Positions 19,031 through 29,054 of a stretch of DNA of 64,000 nt are shown piece after piece. Under the pieces are notes generated by a model that saw only the letters and a program-made list of their open reading frames with translations, was not told where the DNA came from and searched no databases. Each line of letters opens with the position of its first letter. The stretch's first letter is position 1. A program made the translations under genes and the position numbers. Origin of the DNA: Arthrobacter nitrophenolicus (GTDB lineage: Bacteria > Actinomycetota > Actinomycetes > Actinomycetales > Micrococcaceae); the NCBI RefSeq assembly GCF_000332815.1, contig NZ_AOFD01000014.1, forward strand, positions 1 through 64,000, in the 5' to 3' direction.

Positions 19031-21964
19031 CTTTACGGGTCCCTTCGGTGTCAAAAAGCACTGTTTCTGCAACAACCACGTCCACCAGCTGGTCGCCGGC
19101 GGCGGCCACCAGGGTTTCGCCGATGCGGTTGCGGCCGTTCTTGATCAGGGCCAGGCCGAACGACCGGCCCAGTGCTGCGCTGTGGTAGCTGGAGGTGACG
19201 AAGCCCTCCATGGGCACGGGCCCGTAGGCCGGGTTGGTGGAGCGGCCCTTTTCCACCAGCTGGGTGCCTTCGGGCAGCCGCAGCGTGCCGTCCACCGGCA
19301 GGACGCTGACCAGGTGCTTACGGTCTTCGCGCTGCTGGTCCACCCGGGAGTAGGAGCGCTTGCCGATGAAGTCCTTGGCCTTGGAGACGATCCATTCCAT
19401 GCCCGCGTCCTGCGGAGTGACGGTGCCGTCGGTGTCCTGCCCCACAATGGGGTAGCCCTTTTCGGCACGCAGCACGTGCATGGTCTCGGTGCCGTACGGG
19501 GTGATGTTGAACTCGGCACCCGCGGCGGCCACCGCTTCCCAGGTGTTGAGCCCGTACCAGGTGGGAACGTTGATTTCGTAGGCCAGTTCACCGGAGAAGG
19601 AGATCCGGCAGATCCGGGCACGGACGCCGGAAGCGAGGGTGGTTTCCCGGAAGGTCATGAACGGGAAGGCCTCGGTCTCCAGGCCGCCGTCGGCAGCGAG
19701 TTCCGGTGCCAGCTTCGCGATCACGGCGCGGGACTTGGGCCCGACGACGGCGATGGTGCTCCACTGTTCGGTCACCGAGGTGCAGTGCACGTCCAGTTCC
19801 GGCCATTCGGTCTGCAGCCATTCCTCCAGCCAGTCCAGCACCTTGGCGGCACCGCCCGTGGTGGTGGTCATGAAGTAGCGGTCCTCGTCGAGGCGGAGCG
19901 TGACGCCGTCGTCGAAGATCATGCCGTCCGGCGTGCACATGACGCCGTACCGTGCCGAACCCGGGGCCAGCTTCTTGAACGCGTTGGTGTAGACGCGGTT
20001 CAGGAACTCGCCCGCGTCCTTGCCGCGGATCTCGATCTTGCCCAGGGTGGTGGCATCCATGAAGCCCACGGACTCGCGGACGGCGGCGCACTCGCGCAGC
20101 ACGGCGGCGTCCATGTCCTCGCCGGCCTGCGGGTAGTACCAGGGCCGCTTCCACTGTCCCACGTCCTCGAAGAGGGCGCCTTGGCCACGTGCCACGGGTG
20201 GATGGACGTGATGCGGGCGGGGTCGAAGAGTTCGCCGCGCTGGCGTCCGGCCAGTGCCGCGAAGGCCACCGGGGTGAACGGTGCGCGGTACGTGGTGGTG
20301 CCGATGTCGCCGATGCCGCGGGATGCTTCGCCGGCCGTGCGCAGTGCCGCGGCGATGACGCCGATGGCGTTGACGCCGGAGGTCTTGCCCTGGTCGTTGG
20401 CGGTGCTGATGGAGGTGTAGCGCTTCACGTGCTCAACGGAGCGCATGCCGGCTCCGGTGGAGCGCAGGACGTCGGCCACGGACTGGTCGCGCTGGAAGTC
20501 CACGAAGTGGTGGTGCCAGTCGTCCGGGGTGCCGTTCTCGCCCGGGACCAGCCACAGCTGGCGGGTGGGCGCGGCGGCCTTCGGCTCGTCCAGCGGGGAC
20601 GGCTCGACGGCGGAGCTGAAGCCGGCGGCGATGGCTGCGGACGCGCCCGCGGAAATGCCCTCGGCGAGGCAGTCCCGGGTGGCGAAGGAGCCGCGGCCGG
20701 AGCCGATGGTCTGCTGGTTGGGGACCACGGTGCTCGGTACGAACGCGGCGAGGTCCTCGTCCCAGCGCAGCTTGCCCTGGCGCTGGGAGTGCAGGTGCAC
20801 CAGCGGGCTCCAGCCGCCGGACACGGCCAGCAGGTCGCAGGCCATCTGCTCGACGCCCGAGGTGAGCTCGCCGTCGTCGTTGATGCTGCGGATGGTGACG
20901 CCGTTGAGGCGGCCGTCCGCGTCTGCGGAGGTGTTGGCTACGGCGCTGCCGATCAGCACCCGGGTGCCTGCCTCGACGGCGGCGGCTGCCACCGGGGAGA
21001 TCTGCGGCCGGGCGTCCACGACGGCGGCGACCTTGACGCCGGCAGCCTGGAGGTCGGCGGCCAGGGCGTAGGCGCTGTCATTGGTGGTGCTGATGACCAC
21101 GCGCTGCCCGGCGGCCACTGCGTAGCGGTTCAGGTAGCTGCGGACTGCCGAGGCGAGCATGATGCCCGGGCGGTCGTTGTTCTCGAACACCAGCGGACGC
21201 TCGTGGGCCCCGGGGGCCAGGACAACCTGCTTGGCACGGATGTGCCAAATCCGCTGCCGGGACACGCCGGGAGCGGCGGGGCTGGAGAGGTGGTCGGTGC
21301 GGTTCTGCACGGCAATGACGTAGTTGGCGTCGTACGCGCCGAACGCCGTGGTGCGGTTCAGGACGGTGGATTCCGCGCCGGACACCAGCTCGGCTTCCAC
21401 GTCGGCCACCCATTCCAGTGCGGGCTTGCCCTCGATGGTCTCGGCAAGCTCAGCCGACGTGGAGCCGGAGAGCAGGGAGCCGCCCAGCTCGGGCTGGTCG
21501 TCCAGCAGCATGACGCGGGCGCCGGTGCGGACGGCTTCGCGGGCAGCGGCCAGGCCGGCGGGGCCGCCGCCGACCACCAGGACGTCGGTGTGGACATACT
21601 TCTTGTCGTACTCGGCGCGGTCCTCGTCGGGATCCAGCCGGCCCAGTCCGTTCAGCAGTTCTGCCTTCAGGCCGTCCACCAGGGACACGGTGGTGGCGGG
21701 CAGCATGGACTCGGCCACGTGGCCCGGGAAACGGGGAGCGATCTTGACCAGGGCGTTGGGTTCCTCCACGCCGGCCGCCAGGATGCCGCGGGGGCGGTCC
21801 TCGTAGAGGGAGCTGCCGACGGCGGCGCGGCCGTTGGCGAGCAGCGCCGAGGCGAGCGTGTCCCCGGGGTGGCCGGTGTATTCCTCACCGTCGACGGTGA
21901 AACGCCAGGAGATGGTGCGGTCGATGCGGCCGCCGGATGCGAGGCGGGCGTTCTGGGAAGTCAC
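19023..21964 (-). CDS. soxA: Sarcosine oxidase alpha subunit (frameshifted)
   Basis: About 980 residues after repair of one missing base near 20186. Domain order: an N-terminal 2Fe-2S-ferredoxin-like region ([20 protein letters not shown]), the dinucleotide fold [20 protein letters not shown] at about residue 130, a second oxidoreductase region, then a C-terminal GcvT-like THF-binding domain ([20 protein letters not shown]). The break falls in a linker between SIHPWHVA and [19 protein letters not shown], and both sides are well conserved. Overlaps soxD by 4 bases and soxG by 8. A sequencing deletion is the best explanation. Confidence 0.95.
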
Positions 21965-22370
21965 TGGGCTGCTCCTTCCGGGGCTGCGGGGGTGGCGGGG
22001 GAAATGCTTGTGCCTGAGATGTCGGGCGCGGCGGTCCCGGTGGTGGTGCTGTCCGCGGCGGTGCTGGCAGTGCCGAACTCCGCGGTCTGCCGTCCGGCCA
22101 GGTCCGGCCGGGGCGTGCCCATCGGTAGATGGCCTTGATGTCGTAGCTCACGGTGTCCCTGAGCATGTTGAACCACTGGCGGCAGCCGGTGCTGTGGACC
22201 CACCGCTCGGCGAAGGTGCCCTTGGGGTTCTCGCGGTAGAACAGGTACCGGGACCACTCCACGTCGTTCAGTTCGTTAGGGTTTTCGGGGTATGCCACGT
22301 GGGCCTGGCCGCCGTAGTGGAATTCGGTTTCATCCCGGGGGCCGCAGTTGGGGCATGAGATCAGCAGCAT
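21961..22370 (-). CDS. soxD: Sarcosine oxidase delta subunit (frameshifted near C-terminus)
   Basis: About 136 residues once a missing base near 22124 is restored. The zinc-binding start [19 protein letters not shown] and the conserved [24 protein letters not shown] are intact. After the break the tail is Thr/Ala/Pro-rich, longer than in most SoxD proteins, and overlaps soxA by 4 bases. Zinc-containing small subunit of the heterotetramer. 28 bases follow soxB. Confidence 0.93.
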
Positions 22371-22398
22371 GTGCGTTGTCTTTCTGTGGTGGCGGCGG

Positions 22399-23619
22399 CT
22401 AGTGGGCCACGGCGGCGGCGCCGTGTTCGTCGATGAGGGCGCCGGTTTCGAAGCGCTCCAGGGAGAACGGCTGGTTCAGCTTGTGCGGGGCGCCCGTGGC
22501 GATGGTGTGGGCGAAGGTCATTCCGGCGGCCGGAGTTCCCTTGAACCCGCCGGTGCCCCAGCCGCAGTTCACGAACATGTTGTCCACCGGCGTGGTGCCC
22601 ACGATCGGGGAGGCGTCCAGCGTGGTGTCCACGATCCCGCCCCAGGTCCGGAGCACGTGGGCCCGGGCAAAGATGGGGAAGAGTTCGACGGCGGCGGCCA
22701 TCTGCTGCTCGATCACGTGGAAGGAGCCGCGCTGGCCGTAGCCGTTGTAGGAGTCGATGCCGGCGCCCATGACCAGTTCGCCCTTGTGCGCCTGGGAGAC
22801 GTAGACGTGGACGTGGTTGGACATGACCACGGTGGGGTGGACCGGCTCGTGGAGTTCGGACACCAGGGCCTGCAGCGGGTGGGACTGGATGGGCAGCTGG
22901 AAGCCGGCCATTTCGGCCAGGACCGAGCTGTGCCCGGCGGCGCAGAGGCCCACCTTTTCGGTGTTGATGGTGCCGCGGGTGGTCTTGACGCCCACCACCT
23001 TGTTGCCGTCCTTCAGGAAGCCGGTGACTTCGCAGTTCTGGATGATGTCGACGCCCATTTCGTCGCACTTGCGGGCGAAGGCCCAGGCCACGTGGTCGTG
23101 CTTGGCGATGCCTGCTCGCGGCTGGTAGGTGGCGCCCATGACGGGGTAGCGGATGTCGTCGCTGATGTTCAGGATGGGGCAGAGTTCCTTGACCTGCTTC
23201 GGGTCCAGCCACTCCGCGTCCACGCCGTTGAGCTTGTTGGCGCCCACGCGGCGCATGCTTTCGCGCACGTCACCCAGGGTGTGGGCCAGGTTCATCACGC
23301 CGCGCTGGCTGAAGAGGAAGTCGTACTCCAGCTCCTCCGGCAGGATTTCCCACAGCTTGAGGGCGTGCTCGTAGATGGCTGCGCTCTCGTCCCAGAGGTA
23401 GTTGGACCGGATGATGGTGGTGTTCCGGGCCATGTTGCCGCCGGCCAGCCAGCCCTTTTCGAGGACGGCGATGTTGGTCATGCCGTGGTTCTTCGCCAGG
23501 AAGTATGCGGTGGCCAGGCCATGCCCGCCGCCGCCCACTACCACTGCGTCATAGGAGGACTTGGGCTCCGGGTTCCGCCAGAGGAAGTCCGGGTGCTCCG
23601 GAAGCTGGTGCGTGCTCAC
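22399..23619 (-). CDS. soxB: Sarcosine oxidase beta subunit
   Basis: 406 residues. The FAD fold [20 protein letters not shown] begins at about residue 26. The segment [20 protein letters not shown] follows; in this family the FMN is covalently attached to a histidine of this subunit. The C-terminal [20 protein letters not shown] is characteristic. Carries the sarcosine-oxidising site of the complex. Its start overlaps the glyA stop (ATGA). Confidence 0.95.
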   Translation of the reverse strand: MSTHQLPEHPDFLWRNPEPKSSYDAVVVGGGGHGLATAYFLAKNHGMTNIAVLEKGWLAGGNMARNTTIIRSNYLWDESAAIYEHALKLWEILPEELEYDFLFSQRGVMNLAHTLGDVRESMRRVGANKLNGVDAEWLDPKQVKELCPILNISDDIRYPVMGATYQPRAGIAKHDHVAWAFARKCDEMGVDIIQNCEVTGFLKDGNKVVGVKTTRGTINTEKVGLCAAGHSSVLAEMAGFQLPIQSHPLQALVSELHEPVHPTVVMSNHVHVYVSQAHKGELVMGAGIDSYNGYGQRGSFHVIEQQMAAAVELFPIFARAHVLRTWGGIVDTTLDASPIVGTTPVDNMFVNCGWGTGGFKGTPAAGMTFAHTIATGAPHKLNQPFSLERFETGALIDEHGAAAVAH

Positions 23620-24956
23620 TGGGCGGCTCCAATCAGGTCTGCCTCGGCGGCGGCCAGGGCGGCGTCGTCGTTGAGGTGCGGGTAGAGGGGGAACTTGTCG
23701 GCAAGGGCGGTGACGCGGCTGCGGAGTTCGCTGGCGGTGTCGTCGGCCAGGGTGCCGGCGCCGGCGGCGGCGATGAGCGCCGTGGCGATGATGTCCGCGA
23801 CTTCGGCGAACTCGGCGGCACCGAAGCCGCGGGCGGCAAGGGCCGGCGTGCCGATGCGCAGGCCGGAGGAAACCATCGGCGGGCGGGGGTCGAACGGGAC
23901 GGCGTTGCGGTTGACCGTGATGCCGATCCGGTGCAGCGCGTCCTCGCCCTGCTGGCCGTCGAGTTCGGAGTTGCGCAGGTCCACGAGGACCAGGTGGACA
24001 TCGGTACCGCCGTTGACCACGGAGATGCCGGCGGCCCCGACGTCGGACTGCAGCAGGCGCTCGGCGATCAGCTTGGCGCCGTGCAGGACGCGCTCCTGGC
24101 GTTCCTTGAATTCAGGGGCGGCGGCCAGCTTGAAGGCCACGGCCTTGGCGGCGATGACGTGCTCCAGGGGTCCGCCCTGCTGGCCGGGGAACACGGCGCT
24201 GTTGATCTTCTTGGCGTACTCCTCCTTGGCCATAATGACGCCGCCGCGGGGTCCGCCCAGGGTCTTGTGGGTAGTGGTGGTGACGACGTCCGCGAAGGGG
24301 ACGGGGTTGGGGTGCAGTCCTGCAGCCACCAGGCCGGCGAAGTGGGCCATGTCCACCATCAGGTAGGCACCCACGAGGTCGGCGATGCGGCGGAACTCGG
24401 CGAAGTCCAGCTGGCGGGAGTAGGCGGACCAGCCGGCCACGATCAGTTTGGGCTTGTGTTCCAGGGCCAGGCGCTCCACTTCGGCCATGTCCACGCGGAG
24501 GTCGGATTCGCGGACGTGGTACGGGACCACGTTGTAGAGCTTGCCGGAGAAGTTGATCTTCATGCCGTGGGTCAGGTGGCCGCCGTGGGCCAGGGAGAGT
24601 CCCAGGATGGTGTCGCCCGGGTTCAGCAGGGCGAACATGGCGGCGGCGTTGGCCTGCGCGCCGGAGTGCGGCTGCACGTTGGCGAATTCGGCACCGAACA
24701 GGGCCTTGACGCGGTCGATGGCGAGCTGCTCGATGACGTCCACGTGCTCGCAGCCGCCGTAGTAGCGCTTTCCGGGGTAGCCCTCGGCGTACTTGTTGGT
24801 CAGGACAGAGCCCTGGGCTTCCATCACGGCGGACGGAGCGAAGTTCTCCGAGGCGATCATCTCGAGGGTGGACTGCTGCCGCTCCAGCTCCTTTGCTACG
24901 GCGGCAGCAACATCGGCGTCGACCTGGGCCAGTGAGGCGTTCAGTACGTTCTGCAT
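23616..24956 (-). CDS. glyA: Serine hydroxymethyltransferase
   Basis: 446 residues, PLP enzyme converting glycine plus 5,10-methylene-THF to serine. Signature [16 protein letters not shown] with the PLP lysine (about residue 240), [18 protein letters not shown] near the N-terminus. ATG at 24956 (MQNVLNASL) fits family N-termini better than the longer frame. First gene of the seven-gene sox operon, so probably a dedicated catabolic copy rather than the housekeeping one. Divergent from a GntR gene. Confidence 0.95.
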   Translation of the reverse strand: MQNVLNASLAQVDADVAAAVAKELERQQSTLEMIASENFAPSAVMEAQGSVLTNKYAEGYPGKRYYGGCEHVDVIEQLAIDRVKALFGAEFANVQPHSGAQANAAAMFALLNPGDTILGLSLAHGGHLTHGMKINFSGKLYNVVPYHVRESDLRVDMAEVERLALEHKPKLIVAGWSAYSRQLDFAEFRRIADLVGAYLMVDMAHFAGLVAAGLHPNPVPFADVVTTTTHKTLGGPRGGVIMAKEEYAKKINSAVFPGQQGGPLEHVIAAKAVAFKLAAAPEFKERQERVLHGAKLIAERLLQSDVGAAGISVVNGGTDVHLVLVDLRNSELDGQQGEDALHRIGITVNRNAVPFDPRPPMVSSGLRIGTPALAARGFGAAEFAEVADIIATALIAAAGAGTLADDTASELRSRVTALADKFPLYPHLNDDAALAAAEADLIGAAQ

Positions 24957-24983
24957 GGTTCTCCTTGAAAAAGCCCTTGGGTT

Positions 24984-25011
24984 ACTGATCCACAACTGAT
25001 CTGTAACTGAT
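24984..25011. promoter_or_regulatory. Three actgat direct repeats at 11-base spacing
   Basis: The hexamer actgat occurs at 24984, 24995 and 25006, each 11 bases apart (one helical turn), in the AT-rich gap between glyA and the divergent gntR gene. It is followed by tatatta, a possible -10 element. It probably binds the adjacent GntR regulator or places RNA polymerase for the sox operon. Confidence 0.5.
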
Positions 25012-25082
25012 ATATTAGAACTAACGCAATAGTATGTTGCAGGTCACGAAGCAGTCAACAGCAACTTTTTGGAGAGTCCCTG

Positions 25083-25751
25083 ATGAGCCTGATGCTGGAG
25101 AACCACCTGGAGATCGAAGGCGATCTCTCGTTGGCCGAGCGTGCCTACCGGCATCTCCGGGACCGGCTGATCATGCTGGACATCCGGCCCGGTGACGCCA
25201 TCAACGACGGCAAGCTGGCCGCGGAGATGGGCATCGGACGCACTCCCGTCCGGGAAGCGCTGAAGCGGCTTGAAAGCGACCACCTGGTGATCTCCTACCC
25301 GCGGCGCGGCACCTTCGCCACCATCGTGGACATCACCGAGCTGGCCGACGTCTCGGAACTGCGGGAGTCACTGGAGCCGCTGGCCGCACGGCGCGCCGCC
25401 AAGCTGGCCACGCCGGCGATTCGCACGGAACTGCGCAATACTGCGGCCTCGATTGCGAAAATGGCCACCGCGGAGGATCCCTACGACCTCATGCGGTATG
25501 ACATCACGGTGCACCGCCTCATCTACCGCGCGGCTGGAAACGCCCATCTTGAAGATGTCCTGATCCGCTACGACAACCTCGCCACCCGGATCTGGTGCAT
25601 GGTTCTGGACAAGGGGCCGTCCGTGGCCGGTCACGTTTCCGAGCACGTGGAGCTGCTGGAGGCCATTGCCGACGGCGATGCGGAGCGGGCGGGCAAGCTC
25701 GCCCTGGAGCACGTGACCAGCTTCGAGCAGGCCATCCGCAGCGTGCTCTAG
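25083..25751 (+). CDS. GntR family regulator, FCD subfamily
   Basis: 222 residues. Winged helix at about 15-80 (KLAAEMGIGRTPVREALKRL), then an all-helical FCD effector domain with the metal-site pattern around DLMRYDITVHRLIYRAAGN and HVSEHVELLEAIADGD. Divergent from glyA-sox, so a likely regulator of sarcosine/glycine-betaine catabolism. The effector is not known. Confidence 0.9.
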   Translation: MSLMLENHLEIEGDLSLAERAYRHLRDRLIMLDIRPGDAINDGKLAAEMGIGRTPVREALKRLESDHLVISYPRRGTFATIVDITELADVSELRESLEPLAARRAAKLATPAIRTELRNTAASIAKMATAEDPYDLMRYDITVHRLIYRAAGNAHLEDVLIRYDNLATRIWCMVLDKGPSVAGHVSEHVELLEAIADGDAERAGKLALEHVTSFEQAIRSVL

Positions 25752-25761
25752 GCCAGCAGGC

Positions 25762-26145
25762 TTAGGAATCCAGGGGGTCGAGCCGCTTCCGCAGGAGGCA
25801 GAACTCGTTGCCCTCCGGGTCCTGCAGGACGTGCCACGGCTCGTCGCCGGCCTGCCCCACGTCGGCCGGCCGGGCGCCGAGGGCGAGCAGCCGCTCCAGC
25901 TCGGCGGCCTGGTCCCGGTCCACCGGGTTGACGTCGATGTGCAGCGGCAGCCTTCCGGTCCGCGGATTGCTGCTGGGGCTCAGGATGATGGTGGGCTGCA
26001 GGCCCCCGAACCCGGCGGCGGGACCGATTTCGATCGCCCCGTCCTCACGGTCGAGCTCCACGTAGCCCAGGACGTCGCACCAGAAGCGGGCGAGCACTTC
26101 GGGGTCGGCGCAGTTGAGGACCAGTTCGCTGATGCGGCATGACAT
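25762..26145 (-). CDS. VOC family (glyoxalase/bleomycin-resistance-like) protein
   Basis: 127 residues with one vicinal-oxygen-chelate domain: ELVLNCADPEVLARFWCDVLGY at the N-terminus and HVLQDPEGNEFCLLRK at the C-terminus, the form often called glyoxalase-like. Function unknown. It converges with gntR (10-base gap) and is divergent from amylosucrase. Confidence 0.8.
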   Translation of the reverse strand: MSCRISELVLNCADPEVLARFWCDVLGYVELDREDGAIEIGPAAGFGGLQPTIILSPSSNPRTGRLPLHIDVNPVDRDQAAELERLLALGARPADVGQAGDEPWHVLQDPEGNEFCLLRKRLDPLDS

Positions 26146-26229
26146 GGTGTCCAGTGTATTGGGTGTGACGTGGAATACTTCCGTAGAGGCAAGCCGGAAC
26201 CGCCGGCGGACGCAGGAAGGGCCACACGA

Positions 26230-28148
26230 ATGCAGGAAACCGCCAGGGTGGACGGAACGCCGCTGGAGCACGTGCTGGCAGCACTGTCCCGTGAACGGGG
26301 CAAGGGGCTGCTGCCGGACACGGCCTTCGACCGCCGCCTGGAGCGGACCCTGCCCCTGCTGGCGGATCTCTTCGGCTCCCTGTACAGCTCGCGGCCGGAC
26401 TGGCAGGACCAGCTCGCAGCCCTCATTGTCCAGGCCGCCCGGTCCTGGCAGGAGCGGCCGGCCGGGCTGAAGGACCTGGACGCAGAGCGCGAAGGCGACA
26501 GCGGCTGGTTCCAGTCCAACGCCATGCTGGGCGGTGTCTGCTACGTGGACCGCTATGCGGAAAGCCTGGAGGGCGTCCGCGCCCGGATCCCGTACTTCAA
26601 GGAGCTGGGCCTGACCTACCTGCACCTCATGCCGCTGTTCCTGGCCCCCGAGCCGCATTCCGACGGCGGCTACGCGGTGTCCAGCTACCGGGAGGTCAAC
26701 CCGAAACTGGGAACCATGGAGCAGCTGCGGTCCCTGGCGGCAGACCTGCGGAGCAACGGGATCAGCCTGGTGGTGGACTTTATCTTTAACCACACCTCGG
26801 ACGAGCACGAGTGGGCCCGCAAGGCGGCTGCCGGCGATCCCGAATACAGCGGCTACTACTGGATTTTCCCGGACCGGACCATGCCGGACGCCTTCGAGCA
26901 GAACGTGCGTGAGATCTTCCCGGAAAACCATCCCGGGTCCTTCATCCAGATGGCGGACGGCCGGTGGGTCTGGGCCACCTTCACACCTACCAGTGGGACC
27001 TGAACTACTCCAACCCGGACGTCTTCCGCGCCATGGCCGGGGAAATGCTGTTCCTGGCGAACCAGGGCGTGGACATCCTCCGGATGGATGCCGTGGCCTT
27101 CATCTGGAAGGAGCTGGGAACCTCCTGCGAGAGCCGGCCCGAGGCGCACACCCTGCTCCGCGCCTTCAATGCGGTGTGCCGGCTGGCGGCGCCGTCGCTG
27201 CTGTTCAAGTCCGAGGCCATCGTGCATCCGGACGAGGTGGCGCTCTACATCGACCCCGCCGAATGCCAGATTTCCTACAACCCGCTGCAGATGGCGCTGA
27301 TCTGGGAGTCCCTGGCCACGCGGGACGCCTCGCTGCTGGCCCAGGCCCTGGAGCGGCGGCACAACATCCCGGCAGGCACGTCCTGGGTCAACTACGTCCG
27401 CAGCCACGACGACATCGGCTGGACCTTCGCGGACGAGGACGCCGCGGAACTGGGCATCAACGGCTTCGACCACCGCCGTTTCCTGAATTCCTTCTACGTC
27501 AACCGGTTCCCCGGCAGCTTCGCCCGCGGCGTCCCCTTCCAGGACAACCCGCGCACCGGCGACTGCCGCATTTCGGGCACGACGGCGTCGCTGTGCGGCA
27601 TGGAGGTCAACCCCGCCGAGGCGGTGGAACGGATCCTCCTGGCCCACTCGGTTGCCTTCAGCACCGGCGGCATCCCGCTGCTGTACCTGGGCGACGAGGT
27701 GGCCCAGCTCAACGACTACGACTATGCGCAGGAGCCAGGCCACGGGGAGGACAGCCGCTGGGTGCACCGGCCGCACTACCCGGCCGCGCAGTATGCCCGC
27801 CGCAACGACCCCGCCACACCGGAAGGCGCTGTGTACGCGGGGCTGAAGCGGATGATCGAAGTCCGCGGCGCCGCCCCTGAACTGGCCGGAACCACGCTGC
27901 TCGATTTCAATACCCACAACCGCAGCGTCCTGGCGTACCAGCGGCCGGCAAGCGCGGCCGACGGCGGCCAGACGCGGGTCCTTGCCCTCGCCAACTTCGG
28001 CGACTCCACCCAGCAGCTGCCAGCGGAAACCTTCGGCGGATACCTGCCTGCCGCCGTCGATCTTCTCTCGGAAGCCACGCTGGACCTGGGCGAAGGCGTC
28101 ACGCTGCTCCCCCGCCAGTATCTCTGGCTGCGCGTCACGCCCGGCTAG
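26230..28148 (+). CDS. Amylosucrase, GH13 subfamily 4 (frameshifted)
   Basis: Transfers glucose from sucrose to an alpha-1,4-glucan and releases fructose. About 639 residues after restoring a base near 26981. Strong match to Neisseria amylosucrase: nucleophile Asp in ILRMDAVAFIWKELG (codon 27087-27089), acid/base Glu in LLFKSEAIVHPDE (27213-27215), and YVRSHDDIGWTFADEDAA (His at 27405). ATG at 26230 is preferred over GTG at 26170 because AGGAAGG lies 9 bases before it. The break joins ADGRWVWATF to HTYQWDLNYSNPD. It stands between unrelated genes; no glycogen genes are adjacent. Without a signal peptide it should be intracellular, acting on imported sucrose. Confidence 0.92.
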
Positions 28149-28199
28149 CACCGGCGCCCGTTTTCCCAACCGGGGGCGGGCCGTGAAACCATACGGATC

Positions 28200-29054
28200 A
28201 TGCCCCAGAAGATTGCGTACCAGGGTGAGCCCGGCGCCAACTCCAATATTGCCTGCCAGCAGATGTTCCCGGACATGGAAAGCGTGCCGTGCGCGAGCTT
28301 TGAGGACGCCTTCGAGCTGGTGGCCAGCGGCGAGGCCGACCTGGCCATGATCCCCATCGAGAACTCCATTGCCGGCCGGGTGGCGGACATCCACGTCCTG
28401 CTGCCGCAGTCCAACCTGCAGATCGTGGGCGAATACTTCCTGCCCATCCACTTCGACCTGCTGGGCATTCCGGGCAGCACCATCGAGGGGGCCACCGAGG
28501 TGCACAGCCACATCCACGCCCTGGGCCAGTGCCGGCGCCTGATCCGCGAGGCCAGCCTGCGCCCGGTCATCGCCGGCGACACCGCAGGATCCGCCCGGGA
28601 AGTGGCCGAGTGGAACGATCCCCGCAAGCTGTCCCTGGCTCCCCCGCTGGCCGCACAGATCTATGGCCTCGAGGTGCTGGCGTCCCGGGTGGAGGACGAT
28701 CCCTCCAACACCACCCGGTTCGTGGTCCTGGCACGGGAAAAGGAACTGCCGGCCCGGGACGAACTTCCCGGACCGGCAGTCACCAGCTTTGTGTTCCGCG
28801 TGCGCAACGTCCCGTCAGCGCTGTACAAAGCACTGGGCGGTTTCGCCACCAACGGCGTGAACATGACCCGGCTTGAGAGCTACATGGTGGGCAACGAGTT
28901 CGCCGCCACCATGTTCATGGCCGACGTCGAAGGCCACCCCGAGGACCTGCCACTGAAGCTGGCACTCGAGGAACTGGACTTCTTCACCACCGAGGTTCGG
29001 ATCCTGGGCGTCTACGCCGCGGCCGACTACCGCGCGGCGGCCGCCACGGCCTGA
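28200..29054 (+). CDS. pheA: Prephenate dehydratase
   Basis: 284 residues; converts prephenate to phenylpyruvate in phenylalanine synthesis. The catalytic domain starts KIAYQGEPGANSNIACQQMF and has EDDPSNTTRFVVLAR with the catalytic TRF triad at about 176-178. A C-terminal regulatory ACT domain (about 195-275) has GVNMTRLESYMVGNEFA, where many relatives have ESRP, so feedback binding may differ. 51 bases after amylosucrase. The 3' end overlaps the convergent monooxygenase by 28 bases. Confidence 0.93.
   Translation: MPQKIAYQGEPGANSNIACQQMFPDMESVPCASFEDAFELVASGEADLAMIPIENSIAGRVADIHVLLPQSNLQIVGEYFLPIHFDLLGIPGSTIEGATEVHSHIHALGQCRRLIREASLRPVIAGDTAGSAREVAEWNDPRKLSLAPPLAAQIYGLEVLASRVEDDPSNTTRFVVLAREKELPARDELPGPAVTSFVFRVRNVPSALYKALGGFATNGVNMTRLESYMVGNEFAATMFMADVEGHPEDLPLKLALEELDFFTTEVRILGVYAAADYRAAAATA

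Noticed and set aside
20189-22138. A 649-codon plus-strand frame opposite soxA
   Set aside because: Same reason: Gly/Asp/His-rich shadow of a conserved sarcosine oxidase gene.
24957-25082. Glycine riboswitch before glyA
   Set aside because: The leader is short (126 bases in all, shared with a divergent gene) and lacks the paired conserved helices I would expect.
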